Part shown: positions 30,545-41,600 of the stretch, one piece after another | Position numbering within the stretch: the stretch's first letter is position 1 | Layout: the number at the start of each line of letters is the position of its first letter | NCBI GenBank assembly: GCA_001599815.1 | Contig: BCIA01000002.1 | Location: 6,669,626 to 6,733,625 of the forward strand | Source of the DNA: Furcasterigmium furcatum | Lineage: Eukaryota > Ascomycota > Sordariomycetes > Glomerellales > Plectosphaerellaceae | Reading direction: 5' to 3' | DNA length: 64,000 nucleotides | The notes under the pieces: generated by a model | Told to the model about the DNA's origin: nothing | The model's input: the letters and a program-made list of their open reading frames with translations, nothing else | Databases searched by the model: none | Translations under genes and position numbers: made by a program

Positions 30545-32026
30545 CTAATTATTGCGGCATTTCCTGTAGTCGTCGTAACGTTCTTTCGCCCTCGATGAGA
30601 CCAGCTTCACGTCGGCCCCCCTCTCGAGCAGCATGTCCACTATCTCGAACTTGCGTCTGCCCAGCGCAGCCTGTAGAGCACTTCCCTCGCTGCCGCCTTG
30701 AGCGTTGACATCCGCCCCATGGTCTAAAAGCAGCTTTACGATCCCCCTATGGCCTTCGTGCGAGGCCGCCTGCAAGGGATAACCGTAGTGGCCACCCAGG
30801 GAATTGACATCTGCGCCTTTGCCTAGGAGCATCTTAACCATCTCGTACGAGCCTGCTGCCGACGCGGCCTGTAGAGAGCTGCCGTAGAAGTAACTCTCGA
30901 GTTGCACGTTGATGTCCGCCCCTTTCTCCAAGAGCATGAAGGCTGTCTCGTGATAGCCTTCGTCCAAGGCCGCACACAGGGCATTACCATACCGGCCAGC
31001 CTGGGCGTTGATGTCTGCCCCGTTCTCCACGAGCAGCTTCGCGATCTCATACTCGTTCCTGTGCGAGGCTGCGCACAGGGCATTACCGAAATCGCCGCCC
31101 TGAGCGTTGACGTCTGCTCCGCTCTCCAAGAGCATCTTCGCGATCTCATATTCGCCCCTGTGAGACGCGGTTTGCAGGGCGGTACCGAACACGCCGCCCT
31201 GCGCGTTGACTTCTGCTCCGTTCTCCAAGAGCATCTCCGCAAGATCATGGTCGCCTTCGAATGTTGCAGCTTGCAGGGCATTACCGAGTTCGCCGCTCTG
31301 GGAGTTGATGTCGACTCCCATGTCCAGAAGCCGGTCGACGAGGTCACGGCAGCCTCCACAAATGGCAGCTTGTAGAGTGCACCCGGTGATATCACTCTTG
31401 AAATTGACGTCCGCCCCATGTTCCAAGAGCAGGGTTGCGGTCGCCTCATGCCCGTTCCGCAGGGCGAGTTGCAGTGGGCTGCCCATCTCAGACTCAGCGT
31501 CAATGTTCGGTCCCATTTCCAGAAGCAGCTCCACGGTCTCGCTGTCGCCTTGCTCCGAGGCTGCGTGAAGGGCGTTGTATTTCGAATATGCCCCGGTGTC
31601 GATGTCTGGCCTCTTCGCCGCGAGCAGCTCCGTGATCTCCTGATGGCCTCGCTTCACAGCCTCGAGGAGCGCTTGGGCGCCATGCTGCGCGTTGATGTCT
31701 CCCTTGTCCGCCAACAGCTTCGTGATCTTGTAGTGGCCTCGAGCTGCGGCGGCGCAAAGAGCGGTGCCTCGGATGCCTGGGGAGTATTCGCATGTCGCGC
31801 TGATGTCATCCCCTTTCTCCAAGAGCAGCACAACACTCTCGTAACGGCCTTTCCCGGCGGCGGCCACCAGGCGGTTGGGGCCGGCGGCCCGTGGGTTCAC
31901 CTTCGCTCCAGCGGTCAACGGTCGCTCAGCAGTTCGCAAGGGGACTTCAAGGCGTTGATCGTTGGAACCGCTGGAGTCGTTGTCTCGAGAACTCCCCGGA
32001 AACTCGGTCATCAATCCCTTCGGCAT
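30545..32026 (-). CDS. Ankyrin-repeat protein (13 repeats)
   Basis: Single exon, 493 aa, made almost entirely of ankyrin repeats from about residue 48 to the end. I count 13 units of about 33 residues with the core xALxAAxxxGHxEIAxMLLExGADVNAQGG. Units 7 to 9 and 11 to 12 are very alike. Such arrays mediate protein binding. In fungi they often form the C-terminal sensor of NLR-like or Clr5-type proteins, but no NACHT, HET or Clr5 domain is found here or in the 300 bp upstream. It is either a stand-alone ankyrin protein or the broken-off end of a larger one. The start is the only upstream ATG in frame. Confidence 0.8.
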   Translation of the reverse strand: MPKGLMTEFPGSSRDNDSSGSNDQRLEVPLRTAERPLTAGAKVNPRAAGPNRLVAAAGKGRYESVVLLLEKGDDISATCEYSPGIRGTALCAAAARGHYKITKLLADKGDINAQHGAQALLEAVKRGHQEITELLAAKRPDIDTGAYSKYNALHAASEQGDSETVELLLEMGPNIDAESEMGSPLQLALRNGHEATATLLLEHGADVNFKSDITGCTLQAAICGGCRDLVDRLLDMGVDINSQSGELGNALQAATFEGDHDLAEMLLENGAEVNAQGGVFGTALQTASHRGEYEIAKMLLESGADVNAQGGDFGNALCAASHRNEYEIAKLLVENGADINAQAGRYGNALCAALDEGYHETAFMLLEKGADINVQLESYFYGSSLQAASAAGSYEMVKMLLGKGADVNSLGGHYGYPLQAASHEGHRGIVKLLLDHGADVNAQGGSEGSALQAALGRRKFEIVDMLLERGADVKLVSSRAKERYDDYRKCRNN

Positions 32027-32327
32027 GTCGAAGTGGCGTAGAAGGGAGCTTGGTCAATTCACAATCGTTGGGGGTTGAAGTTGGTCTGTCCGATTAGCAG
32101 GGCTCTCTCACTCGGAGCTTACTAGTGTAATGGACGGCCCACTGAAAGCGGGGACATTGTGTGGGTGATCGATTTCGTTGCTGTATCATATTGTCTGTTG
32201 TTCTCAGTTTACGGTCTGCGACACGACAAAGTGAAGAGAAACCAAACACCATCTGCTTCTTCGAAACGAACTGGGAAATTCAATACATTCAAGAGATTAT
32301 TTTCCAATCCGGCCCTCCAGAGCACAC
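32027..32327. other. Short intergenic stretch
   Basis: About 300 bp between the ankyrin gene start and the stop of the transporter. No gene, effector-domain fragment or repeat is seen. Confidence 0.45.
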
Positions 32328-33662
32328 CTATCGTCCATTCTCATCGCGTTCCGGCCAGAGGATGTCGTGCTTCACAACGGCCAGAACCTGGGCAAACATG
32401 ACGAGGAACCACGTCGCAGCCAGCAGGATCGTCATCGCCGTGCACACCCATTGAATCCCCTCGCTCTCCAGCTCTTGTCCGATCAGCCCCGTCGCGAGCA
32501 CGAAGCCCACGTTGGGGAAGACAAAAGTCCACCAGGACATGCTGAACCGAAGCTCCCACCGCAGCGCGGAGCTCATGATGGCCACGAATGCTACAGCGAA
32601 GAACCAGAAACCCACGCACCAGAGCCAGATCCCGATCCAGAGGGCGAGTATCCGCAGGACCTCGGGCGCCAGTGGGTGCGCTGCGAAGTAACCATACTGT
32701 GCCGGGATCGACCTCGCCATGCCTATCAGCGCCACGGTCATGAACCCCGGCGGGCCGACGGCGATGAACATAGCCGGGCGCATGGCCGGGGCGGGGAGCC
32801 CGTCCTGCATCATCCGCCCGATGTACAGGGGGTAGACGAAAGTCGAGACCATGAGGCCCATCGCCTGCGCGGAGACCCCGGCCACGATCATGGCCGCCGC
32901 CCGGCCCGGCGGCTGATGCGCCACCGTGTTGGCTGCCACGACGCCCGTCAGCATCGGCGGGAACACGGGGAGCACCCAGGCCGGCGTCATGGAGTGCACG
33001 GGCATTCTCCCGCCGCTGAAGAGCAGGGAGAACTGCGCGATCGTGGCAAGCATCGTGACGGAGAGGAAGATCCAGAAGCAGACCCAGAGAGCCTCCGGCA
33101 GCCAGGGGCCCGTGGACGGGGGACCGTAGACGCCGATGCAGGCGAGGAGGGAGCTAATGCTGATGAAGAAGCAGGGGAAGAAGAGGCCCTCCGTCGGGTG
33201 GGTGAGGCTCGCCAGCAGGGCCGGGGGGTCCCTGATAAAGCGCATGGCCATGGTGCAGCTGAGGAGGACGAAGAAAACGAGGTCGAGGATGAGGAAGACC
33301 TTGCCGATCGTGTAGAGGCCCTTGAACTGGTGGGGCGCGTTGTGGCAGAGAAGGGAGATGCCGCTGGTGCTCATGGTCAGGGTGAACCAGGCCCAGGTTA
33401 TGTGCTTGAGGCGCTGGCATATCGGCAGGCCCGCGGTGAGCCAGGGGCCTCTGAGCCTTGGTTCTGGGAGGTGGAGGTGACCGTCTTCCCAGTCGTCATC
33501 TTTGTCCACTGCTGTTCCGGACAGTTTGCGATGATGGAGGTGAGCTTGAGTGCCATCATGATGATGGTCTGCTGCGGTGTTGTCCGTCGGCATCCCGAGA
33601 CGCCGGATGCTCCACGAGCGCCGCTTTAGTCGTGGGTGTTCCGGGGGCAGAGGGTCCAGCAT
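32328..33662 (-). CDS. TDT-family transporter (malate/sulfite type)
   Basis: Single exon, 444 aa. A hydrophilic, His-rich N-terminus of about 80 residues (DHHHDGTQAHLHHRK) is followed by ten predicted membrane helices. KHITWAWFTLTMSTSGISLL is the hallmark first helix of the tellurite-resistance/dicarboxylate family that includes fission yeast Mae1 malate permease and Ssu1 sulfite pump. GPPGFMTVALIGMA and RWELRFSMSWWTFVFPNVGF also fit. It should move C4-dicarboxylates or sulfite across the plasma membrane. The overall pattern looks closer to the malic acid branch, but the sequence alone does not settle the substrate. Confidence 0.88.
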   Translation of the reverse strand: MLDPLPPEHPRLKRRSWSIRRLGMPTDNTAADHHHDGTQAHLHHRKLSGTAVDKDDDWEDGHLHLPEPRLRGPWLTAGLPICQRLKHITWAWFTLTMSTSGISLLCHNAPHQFKGLYTIGKVFLILDLVFFVLLSCTMAMRFIRDPPALLASLTHPTEGLFFPCFFISISSLLACIGVYGPPSTGPWLPEALWVCFWIFLSVTMLATIAQFSLLFSGGRMPVHSMTPAWVLPVFPPMLTGVVAANTVAHQPPGRAAAMIVAGVSAQAMGLMVSTFVYPLYIGRMMQDGLPAPAMRPAMFIAVGPPGFMTVALIGMARSIPAQYGYFAAHPLAPEVLRILALWIGIWLWCVGFWFFAVAFVAIMSSALRWELRFSMSWWTFVFPNVGFVLATGLIGQELESEGIQWVCTAMTILLAATWFLVMFAQVLAVVKHDILWPERDENGR

Positions 33663-34109
33663 CCAAGGAGAAGATGAAAACCGAGTCGAGATGGTTGAGG
33701 TTAACTTTAACTACAGTTCTGTCTTTGGCCTAAACGTCATCGATCCGGCCATCCTTTCCGATTTCTGAGCCGAGTCGGGTTTTGGTTAGATCACAACCTT
33801 AACATGATCGGACTTCACTTGGAGATTATTTCCGTGTCTCAAGAATCTCTTGCAAGGTCCAGTAGCCACTATCACCGGTTTGAGCATGGGATACTCCTCA
33901 TTGACCTCCCCAGGACGAAGACGAGCGAAGATTGTTACTCCTCATCGCATCTCATGTGGCTGCTGACATCACTTTGCATGCGCTCACTGGAGGACAACAT
34001 CTTTAATCTAACCATGTTCATATTAATCATTGAGCCGTTACACTCTCATCCGTCATGAATAGTACATTCCCGTCCCCCCAGTTTTGACCAGTCGCTTACC
34101 CGCACATGC
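33663..34109. other. Intergenic
   Basis: About 450 bp between the TDT gene promoter and the 3' end of the secreted repeat protein. No supported ORF or structured repeat. Confidence 0.45.
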
Positions 34110-35184
34110 TTACTCGGCACGAGCCTGGAGCTTCTCGATCAGCTCAGCCAGGATGTCATCAGCCTTGCGAGCCATGGCAGTCTGCTCCTCAGTGACGCGC
34201 AGGTTGTTGATGTCGATCTTGCCGAGAAGGCCGGTAATGGCACCAAGGCCAGGGAGACCGCCAAGTCCGCCGGTAACACCACCGAGGGCTCCAGTCACAC
34301 CACCGAGGCCACCGAGGCCACCGGTAACACCACTCAGACCACCAGTCAGGCCTCCGAGAGTGCCGGTAACACCACCCAGGCCACCGGTAACACCACCCAG
34401 ACCACCGGTAAGGCCTCCAACGGTGCCAGTGATGCCGCCAAGGCCACCGCCACCGAGGAGGGCCCTCAGCAAGGGGCCAACGATGGGAAGACCGAAGAGG
34501 ATGTTGAGCTGGCGGCGCTTGAGACGGTTCTGGACCTGGCCCTCGTTGCCCTCGTTCTCAGCCGCCAGCTGGCGCAGGAACTCCTCGAGGATGCGCTCGG
34601 CCTCCTTCGCCATCTCCATCTCCTCGGCGGTCAGGCTCTCGATGTCGACCTTGCCCAGGAGACCACCGGTGAGACCACCGGTAAGGCCTCCGGTAAGGCC
34701 ACCAAGATCAAGACCACCACCGCCGCCGCCTCCGAGGCCGAGGCCGCTCAGGAGGCCGCCAACGATGGGCAGGCCTCCGAGGATGTCGAGCTGGCGGCGG
34801 CTGAGGTTCTTGGGCTGCTTGGCCTCAATTTTCTCGAGCTGCTGGCGGATGTCGGCGATGATGGCCTCGACCTCGCGCATGGCGTCCAGCTCCTCCTGGG
34901 TCATGTCCTGCCTGTTTGCGGCTCCACCGCCAACTGCGATGAGCTGGTCGAGGAGGGGTCCGAGGCCGAGCTCGGCCGGCAGCGCGTCGTCCGCAGCGCC
35001 TGCGACTTCTGGAAGGGCTGTTAGCGATAGTCTTTGGGTGCAACCCTGCAACTGTTGGCTTACCGGAAGTAACGGCATCAGTGGTGCCGGCCACGTCGAC
35101 AGCGCCGACCTGGCGGCGTTCGAGGGCGGAGGGGGCGGCGACGGCCAGAGCGGCGGCGGCGAGGGTGATGAGACAGTGACGCAT
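34110..35184 (-). CDS. Secreted three-module Gly/Leu-repeat protein with Kex2-type sites
   Basis: Predicted 339-aa protein from exons 35184-35064 and 35008-34110 (55-bp intron). A signal peptide (residues 1-16) is followed by three modules, each opening with a dibasic site and Gln: ERRQVGAVDV (23), SRRQLDILGGLPIVGGLL (111) and KRRQLNILFGLPIVGPLL (205). Each module then has a Gly/Leu-rich part, minor in module 1, GGLTGGL repeats in module 2 and a 70-residue GGVTGGLGG array in module 3. Modules 2 and 3 share LLGK(V/I)DI. All three end in a similar charged helix (MTQEELDAMREVEAIIADI, LTAEEMEMAKEAERILEEF, VTEEQTAMARKADDILAEL). Kexin in the secretory pathway should cut after RR and free three peptides. 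Kex2-processed repeat proteins are known in fungi; I do not recognise this one. No maturation enzyme lies next to it. Confidence 0.85.
34230..34454 (-). repeat. Coding tandem repeat, Gly-Gly-(Leu/Val)-Thr-Gly-Gly
   Basis: This is the degenerate minisatellite within module 3 of the secreted protein (residues 226-300). It is built from 7- to 11-residue units such as GGLTGG and GGVTGG. A shorter array of the same kind is at about 34656-34703. Confidence 0.85.
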
Positions 35185-35325
35185 CTTGTCGAAAGGCGTT
35201 TTGGAACGATTCTGGAGTTCTTGAGGAGTGCTTGAGATGGACCTGCCAAGGAAGAAGTGGATTGAGAGTGAGGAAGCTGATGGAGGATGAGATAAAAGGG
35301 CTTATTCTCGAACCTCAAGAGCTCG

Positions 35326-35338
35326 ATCTTTATACTTT
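35326..35338 (-). promoter_or_regulatory. Probable TATA box of the secreted three-module gene
   Basis: The minus strand reads AAAGTATAAAGAT about 145 bp upstream of the start codon at 35184, a plausible spacing for a strongly expressed fungal secreted-protein gene. Confidence 0.5.
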
Positions 35339-36851
35339 AGAGATGCTCGAGTCTGTGGCCATCGTCTGATCGTCACCTCGTCATCTCTCGAGGGACGACG
35401 AGCGGCATTCCTCGAAGCAAGCGTCGAATCGCCCATCATTGGCGACTTGGGCCGCGGAACTGTCGACTGCGTCCTCGTGAGGGGCTGTTGCAAATCAAGG
35501 GCAGATTTTGACCGACGATGGTCCGTGGAATCCGAGGCAAGACTGGCCGATCGCCACCGCAACGGCATTCGGGTCAGCTGGCAGAAGCGCTGGGTTGTGA
35601 GACATAGCGGTGGGATCTGGTAGACATCTTGCGTTTTAGCAGCGACAATCAGGGCCATGTCTCGGCAGCCCAGGGAATTCTGGATTCCAGAAGGCGGATC
35701 TTCAGCCCCTCACTCCGCGGCCGATCCTTGATCGCACATTGTGGCTAGTGGTCTATCAAATGCCTTGCCCCTGACCAGCCCCTCTCGCGCGCGCGTGGAC
35801 GAGTCATGGGGACCTGGCGATCAAGGAGACCATGCTGCCCGCATGATCTGCTGTTGAAACCCTCCTTCACAGGGAAACGCCGTCCTCTCAAGGCTCTCAC
35901 TCTGCTCTCTCATCGCCAGACTCGCAGGATTGTGGCATCCAGGCCCAGCCCAGGTGAGACATCAGGCTGGTTTCCAGACGTTCCCCCGAGGAGTTGGGCA
36001 ACCCGCCAACGCTCTGCATTCTTTGGCCACAATGTCTCACTGGGCTTGCTTCTAGTCCTCTCCAGGAAGACGACCAGAATGCCGCGGCAACGGCGGGAAA
36101 TGCAGAAAGGCCCCTGGTGCGCATTCCTCCGAACAAGTGGTTTATTTTCGTCCATCGGATGTCTCCATGCGGGGAATCCTTCAAGACTCACGTTACGGTC
36201 GTCTTGAGACTTCCAAGAACTACAAAGCCCGATGATGCATGTCTGGCTGTTCTCATCAAGGCTCAAGACGGGAGACTCATGACTGCACAGTAAACAACTT
36301 GTCATTCTTTTACTCGAGCGTTCCATGCTCGCAGTCTCGTGTTTAGAGGCGGAAGTCAGGGCCCAGGGGTCAGGGGCTCAGGGGCCCAGATTTCACCTTG
36401 GAGGCTTGCATTTGCAGGGCTTCTGAAAATGGTGGTCCAGTCGAATTGTTTGGACTCAACAATAGTCACTACATATTTAATATGTAGAGTTAGACTGTCC
36501 AATCAATTGCCCTTCTCACATCCCGTGCGACCATTGAGTGTTGGGTATCATGCCTGCGCACCCTACTACTCACTCCCCAGCCAGCCCCACCATGGTCGGG
36601 TCACTCCGTGTCACAACAGCAGCGCATCACCCTAGACAGAAATCCAAGGACAGCCGAATGAAGCACTCATCTGCCGGAAACATGTTCTATGTAGTAGGAA
36701 TCACCGGAGACGCAGGAATACATTGCTAAACTATTGCTTACCTATGGACGAGTCACGAGGCTCGAGGAGCCAACCAATTCGTGGGCGAGGATACTTGCAG
36801 TACCTACCTTGTCGAGAAGATGAGAAGCCTGATCATGGGGCGACAAGTTCT

Positions 36852-36907
36852 GCAACTGATATGGTGCAACTGATATGGTGCAACTGATATGTTGCAACTG
36901 ATATGGT
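36852..36907. repeat. 14-bp tandem repeat, four copies
   Basis: Four head-to-tail copies of GCAACTGATATGGT; the third has one G-to-T change. It lies about 170 bp past the stop of the beta-propeller-like gene. Confidence 0.92.
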
Positions 36908-37077
36908 GTCGCTAAGACGAGCAGAACATCGCCCAAGCAGGCTTCATGGCCAAGTCCACCAGGCGCAAGTCTTTCACGCTGGGAGTGTAAGTGGTGTGAA
37001 CGCCGTGTGATCCCAGGAGTTCTTCTCGTTACTTGCCCACTACTTAGCACTCCCCGACCAATTTCCACCCCTTCCAG

Positions 37078-38428
37078 CTACCTAAGCTGGAAGACATCGA
37101 CTTGGTGTGTTGTAGCCCGTCGTACTGACAACAGCGTCCCGTCTCCGGATAGATCAAGGATATCATGTGCCCCTAAGCCGCCCAAAACCACGACCTCGGA
37201 GGGAGCTGCAGCCCGGGAATCCTTCGCCGACTGCGGCGGTAGCTCAAACCTCGCCACCGTCGCCGTCTGCCCCGGCGGCAGAAGCGTTGTCGTGAGTTCC
37301 ATCCTCGTCCAGACCCCAGACTTGTCATCGAACGCGACCTCGGCCTTGCACGGCGGGAGCAGCCCCGACTGCCATGTTTGGAAGATTGATCGCTCCCCCG
37401 AGAGGAGCGCGACGGTGTCCCCCGTCTTTGCGTCCATGACGCAGGTCTTGCCAGAGTTGGTGGTATAGTCGGGGAAGGAAACGAGCCAGCCTTCGGGGCT
37501 CTTCGGATAATGGAAGCGCATGGCGAGGTGCTGCCAGCTTTTATAGAAGGGACTAGACGACGGCGGGGCGCCGGGACGGTCAATGTGGCTGACCAGCGCG
37601 CCGTCGACACAGCGATAAACGCGGACCGTCATGGTAAGGGGTGTCTCCGACGGGGGATGACTGCCGATGACTGGCCCCTCGCAGGTGATGATGTGCTCGC
37701 TGTCCGGGGCAAAGGACATGACCATGCCATCTCCGCGTCGCAGTTTGGGGATCGGGATCATGTTGAAGCTGTCGGGCCCCGCGCTGCCGCCGCCATCGGC
37801 GCGGGCTTTCTCGTTGCTTGCGGCGTCGATGTGGATGACCTTGATGTGGACCTGTCTGCCGGAGCCCCAGCCCCAGTTGAAGACGGTCACTTTCGTGTTG
37901 TCCTTGGAAATCGCTGGAACGTCTCCGTCGCTGTCTGTGAGGAACCTCTTGGTGATGATCCGTCCCTCGCGGGCATCTATGATCAAGAGGTCCCGAGCGC
38001 CGCTCTTGCGTCGAACCTGAGCGCAGAGAGTGGTGCCATCCGGCGAGACTTTAAGGCGTCTCGTGAATTCAACAGCCTCATGCGACAGGAGAAGCTCTGG
38101 GAGGGTTGCCGGGATGCTCCAGCGGAGAGAGCCCGAGGTGAGGTCATAGGTTTCGAGCGCTGTCATGGTCGTCACGGCCAGTTTCGGGCCGTCTTTTGCG
38201 TTGAAGCTGCAAGTCATCAAGACGCCGCCGACTTCATGCGGGATCGGTGTCTTTGAGATGGTGAGGAGCTTCGTGGCCGCGAAAGGCGGTCTGCAGTGCT
38301 TCTGTCAGTTTGCGATGGGAGAAGCCAGCAGAGAGCATGGCTCACCGACCGTCAGATGGCTCGCCCGGCCCATGCTGCGCTGATCCCAGACTGTTGTCTT
38401 TGGGTGCCGTCTTCTCGAGATGTGCCAT
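37078..38428 (-). CDS. WD40/beta-propeller-like protein of unknown function
   Basis: Predicted 431-aa soluble protein from exons 38428-38346 and 38290-37078 (55-bp intron, GTGAGC/CAG). Repeated blade-like segments follow the pattern x-LxVSPDGTTLCAQ, ISKDNTKVTVFNWG, MSFAPDSEHIITCEG, and ILDLSGDGTLLSVRR, as in WD40 or lactonase-like propellers, but classic Trp-Asp ends are missing. No signal peptide. It starts 251 bp from the start of the divergent Ca2+ ATPase gene, so expression may be linked. No enzymatic motif is evident. Confidence 0.65.
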
Positions 38429-38679
38429 TGAATCGGCATGGGCATTGTAGTGTGTAGGAGAGGAGTCCGTGGAGGCTCTTATCAGTGGAGGACAAGGCCG
38501 GCCGATATCGTGATCCGAGCCGGCTTGGCTGAGCGCGAGTGGAGCCGAATCAAACGACGTAGAAGGCGTTATTCGTTTCCATAATAATTCCCGTTACTTC
38601 AAATGTCGACAATGGAACTTGAATAGAGGCCTATTCAGCGACACTTGAGGCCAGCGCTGAGCCCTTGGCCAAGCTTGGA

Positions 38680-41600
38680 ATGGGTGACATCGATGAGATT
38701 GGCCCAGTGCCAGCCCCTGGCGCCCAGCCCGCACCACGACCACCGCCCGGGAGAGAGCCTCATTTCGTCCTCGACCCACCGTCATCTCAGACCGAGACCG
38801 AGACCCCTTTCGCTTTCACGCCCGACCAGCTGTGCCGTCTGATTGACGCCCGAAGCCAAGCAGCCCTCCGGGCATTTGAGGGTCTTCCAGGTCTCGCAAA
38901 AGGGCTGCAGACTGATCCCGCGGCTGGTCTGGGGGCAGATGAAGACGTGGTCCATCAAGTCGTCACTTTCCAGGACGCAATCAACTCAGAAAAACAAACC
39001 GCTGCTCACATTTCGAGGACCACAGCCGCGACTCACACGACTGGAGAGCCCGGCGCCTTCACCAGCCGCCGCGGCTGCTTCGGAGACAACCGCGTGCCTC
39101 GACGGAAGCCCAAGAGCTTCCTGCAGCTTCTGTGGCTCGCATACAACGACAAGCTCATGTTCCTGCTCACCGCATCGGCTACTGTGTCCCTCTCGCTGGG
39201 TATCTACCAGTCCGTCACCCATACCGACGACGGCCCGGCCATCGAATGGGTCGAGGGAGTCGCCATCCTCGTCGCAGTCATCATCATCGTCCTCGCCACC
39301 GCCATCAACGACTACCAGAAGAACTCAAAGTTCCAAAAGCTGAACCAGCGGAAGGATGAGCGCGCTGTGGCCGTGACCCGGTCGGGGCAGCACCGGTCCA
39401 TCTCCATCTTCGACGTCGTCGTGGGCGATGTCCTTCACCTCGAGACGGGGGACGTCGCGCCCGCAGACGGAATCCTCATCCAAGGATCAAGCGTCCAGTG
39501 CGACGAGTCGAGCCTCACGGGCGAGTCGGATCTTGTCGACAAGACATCGGCCCTCCAGCGCGCTGGCGACCCCTTCATCCTGAGCGGAACCCGCGTCGTC
39601 GCAGGCGTTGGCAGCTACCTGGTCCTGTCCGTCGGCCGCAACTCTACCCAGGGCAGGATCCTCATGTCCCTCGACGACGACGTGGAGGAGACGCCGCTCC
39701 AGCAGAAGCTCGGCGTGCTCGCCAAGTACATCATCAACGTCGGCCTCGCGTCGGGTATCATCTTCTTCACCATCATGCTCATCCGCTTCCTCGCCCGCCT
39801 CGGCACCATCGAAGGCGGTCCCAGCGCCAAGGGCCAGCAGTTCCTGGACCTCCTGATCCTCTCCATCACCGTCATCGTCATCGTCGTGCCCGAAGGGCTG
39901 CCGCTGACCGTGACCCTCGCGCTGGCGTTCGCGACGACGAGGATGCTGAAGGACAATAACCTGGTGCGGCTGCTGCGGTCCTGCGAGACCATGGGGAACG
40001 CGACGACCGTCTGCTGCGACAAGACCGGAACCCTGACGCAGAACAACATGAGCGTCGTGGCTGGTATCCTCGGTCCATCGATGGCGTTTTCCGACATCGC
40101 GGATGAGGACGCTCCGGCTGACAGCCTCACTATCGGCAAGCTCAAGGAGGAACTGTCCCCACAGATGGTCGAGTTGCTCAAAGCCAGCATAGCAGTCAAC
40201 TCGACCGCCATGGAGACCGAGACGAGGGGCGAGTTCATCGGATCCGGCACAGAGACAGCCCTGCTTCGGTTTGCCCAGAACGCACTCGGCATGGGACCCG
40301 TCAACGAGGAGAGATCGTCCGCGAGAGTGGTCCAGATGATTCCGTTCGACGCAAAGAGGAAGTGGATGGGCGTCATTGTCGAAGTCGGGCCCGGCCAGCA
40401 CAGACTCTTGGTGAAAGGCGCTGCGGAGGTCGTGCTGCAACGATGCTCCTTGGCTGTTCAAGATCCAAGGCACGGGACCTCGTCCACTGTACTCTCGGCA
40501 GAGGACAGGGTGAGTCTCGGTAGGCAAGTGACAGCTTTCGCGCAGAACTTGCTCCGCATGGTCGCCGTCGCATACAAGGACCTCGACAGCTGGGCTCCAG
40601 ACGCCGTCTTCAGCCCTCAGGGCCTCTCCGAGCTGACCTTCGCCGGGGCCTTTGGCATCCGAGATCCCCTCCGACCTGAGGTGGCCGATTCCGTCAGGCA
40701 GTGCCGCGAGGCCAGCGTCTTCGTGCGAATGGTGACGGGCGACAACTTCGTCACGGCAAAGGCCATCGCGTCCGAGTGCGGCATCTACACCGCCGGCGGC
40801 ATTGCGATGGATGGTCCGACGTTCCGCAGGCTGACCCCGGCGCAGCTCGACCTCGTGGCGCCCAGGCTTCAGGTCCTCGCTCGCTCGAGCCCCGATGACA
40901 AGAAACGGCTCGTGGTGCACCTCAAGACCCTGGACGAGGTCGTCGCCGTGACCGGCGACGGGACGAACGATGCCCTGGCCCTGAAGGCCGCGGACGTCGG
41001 GTTCTCAATGGGCCTGTCCGGCACGGAGGTCGCCAAGGAGGCGTCGGCCATCGTGCTGATGGACGACAACTTCGCGTCCATCGTCAAGGCCATCTCATGG
41101 GGCCGCGCCGTCAACGACGCGACAAAGAAGTTCCTCCAGTTCCAGTTCACCATCAACGTCACCGCCGGCCTGCTGACGGTCATTTCTGCGCTCATCAGCG
41201 GCGCGGAAGCGTCCATCTTCACCGTCGTCCAGCTGCTCTGGATCAACCTTCTCATGGACACCTTCGCCGCCCTGGCCCTGAGCACCGACTTCCCCGCGCA
41301 GAGCTCCCTGAACCGCCGCCCCGAGCCGCGGACGGCGTCGATCCTGAACACCACCATGTGGAAGATGATCATGGGCCAGTCCGTCTACCAGATGGTCGTG
41401 ATGTTCACCCTGTACTACGCCGGACCGGGCCTGTTCGGCGTCGAGACGGACCGGGAGCACCGGCAGCTGCAGACGATGACGTTCAACATCTACGTCTGGA
41501 TGCAGTTCTTCAACCAGTGGAAGTAAGTAGAGCCGAGTCCTGCAATGAGTTCCCCCGCGCTGACTGTTGATAGCTGCCGTCGGGCCGATAACCACCTCAA

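Larger units (their letters stand above)
35185..37077. other. Gene-poor 1.9 kb stretch
   Basis: Apart from the promoter of the secreted protein and a 14-bp tandem repeat at 36852-36907, nothing is supported. Several 100-130-codon open frames have no domain, splice or start support. Confidence 0.45.

Noticed and set aside
32367..33629. 420-codon open frame on the plus strand
   Set aside because: Antisense shadow of the TDT transporter; low-complexity charged composition.
34084..35235. 383-codon Pro/Arg-rich plus-strand frame
   Set aside because: Complement of the Gly/Leu/Thr repeats of the secreted three-module protein; no start context or domain.
39487..40920. 477-codon open frame on the minus strand
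   Set aside because: Antisense shadow of the Ca2+ ATPase; His/Asp/Glu/Gly-rich with no family signature.
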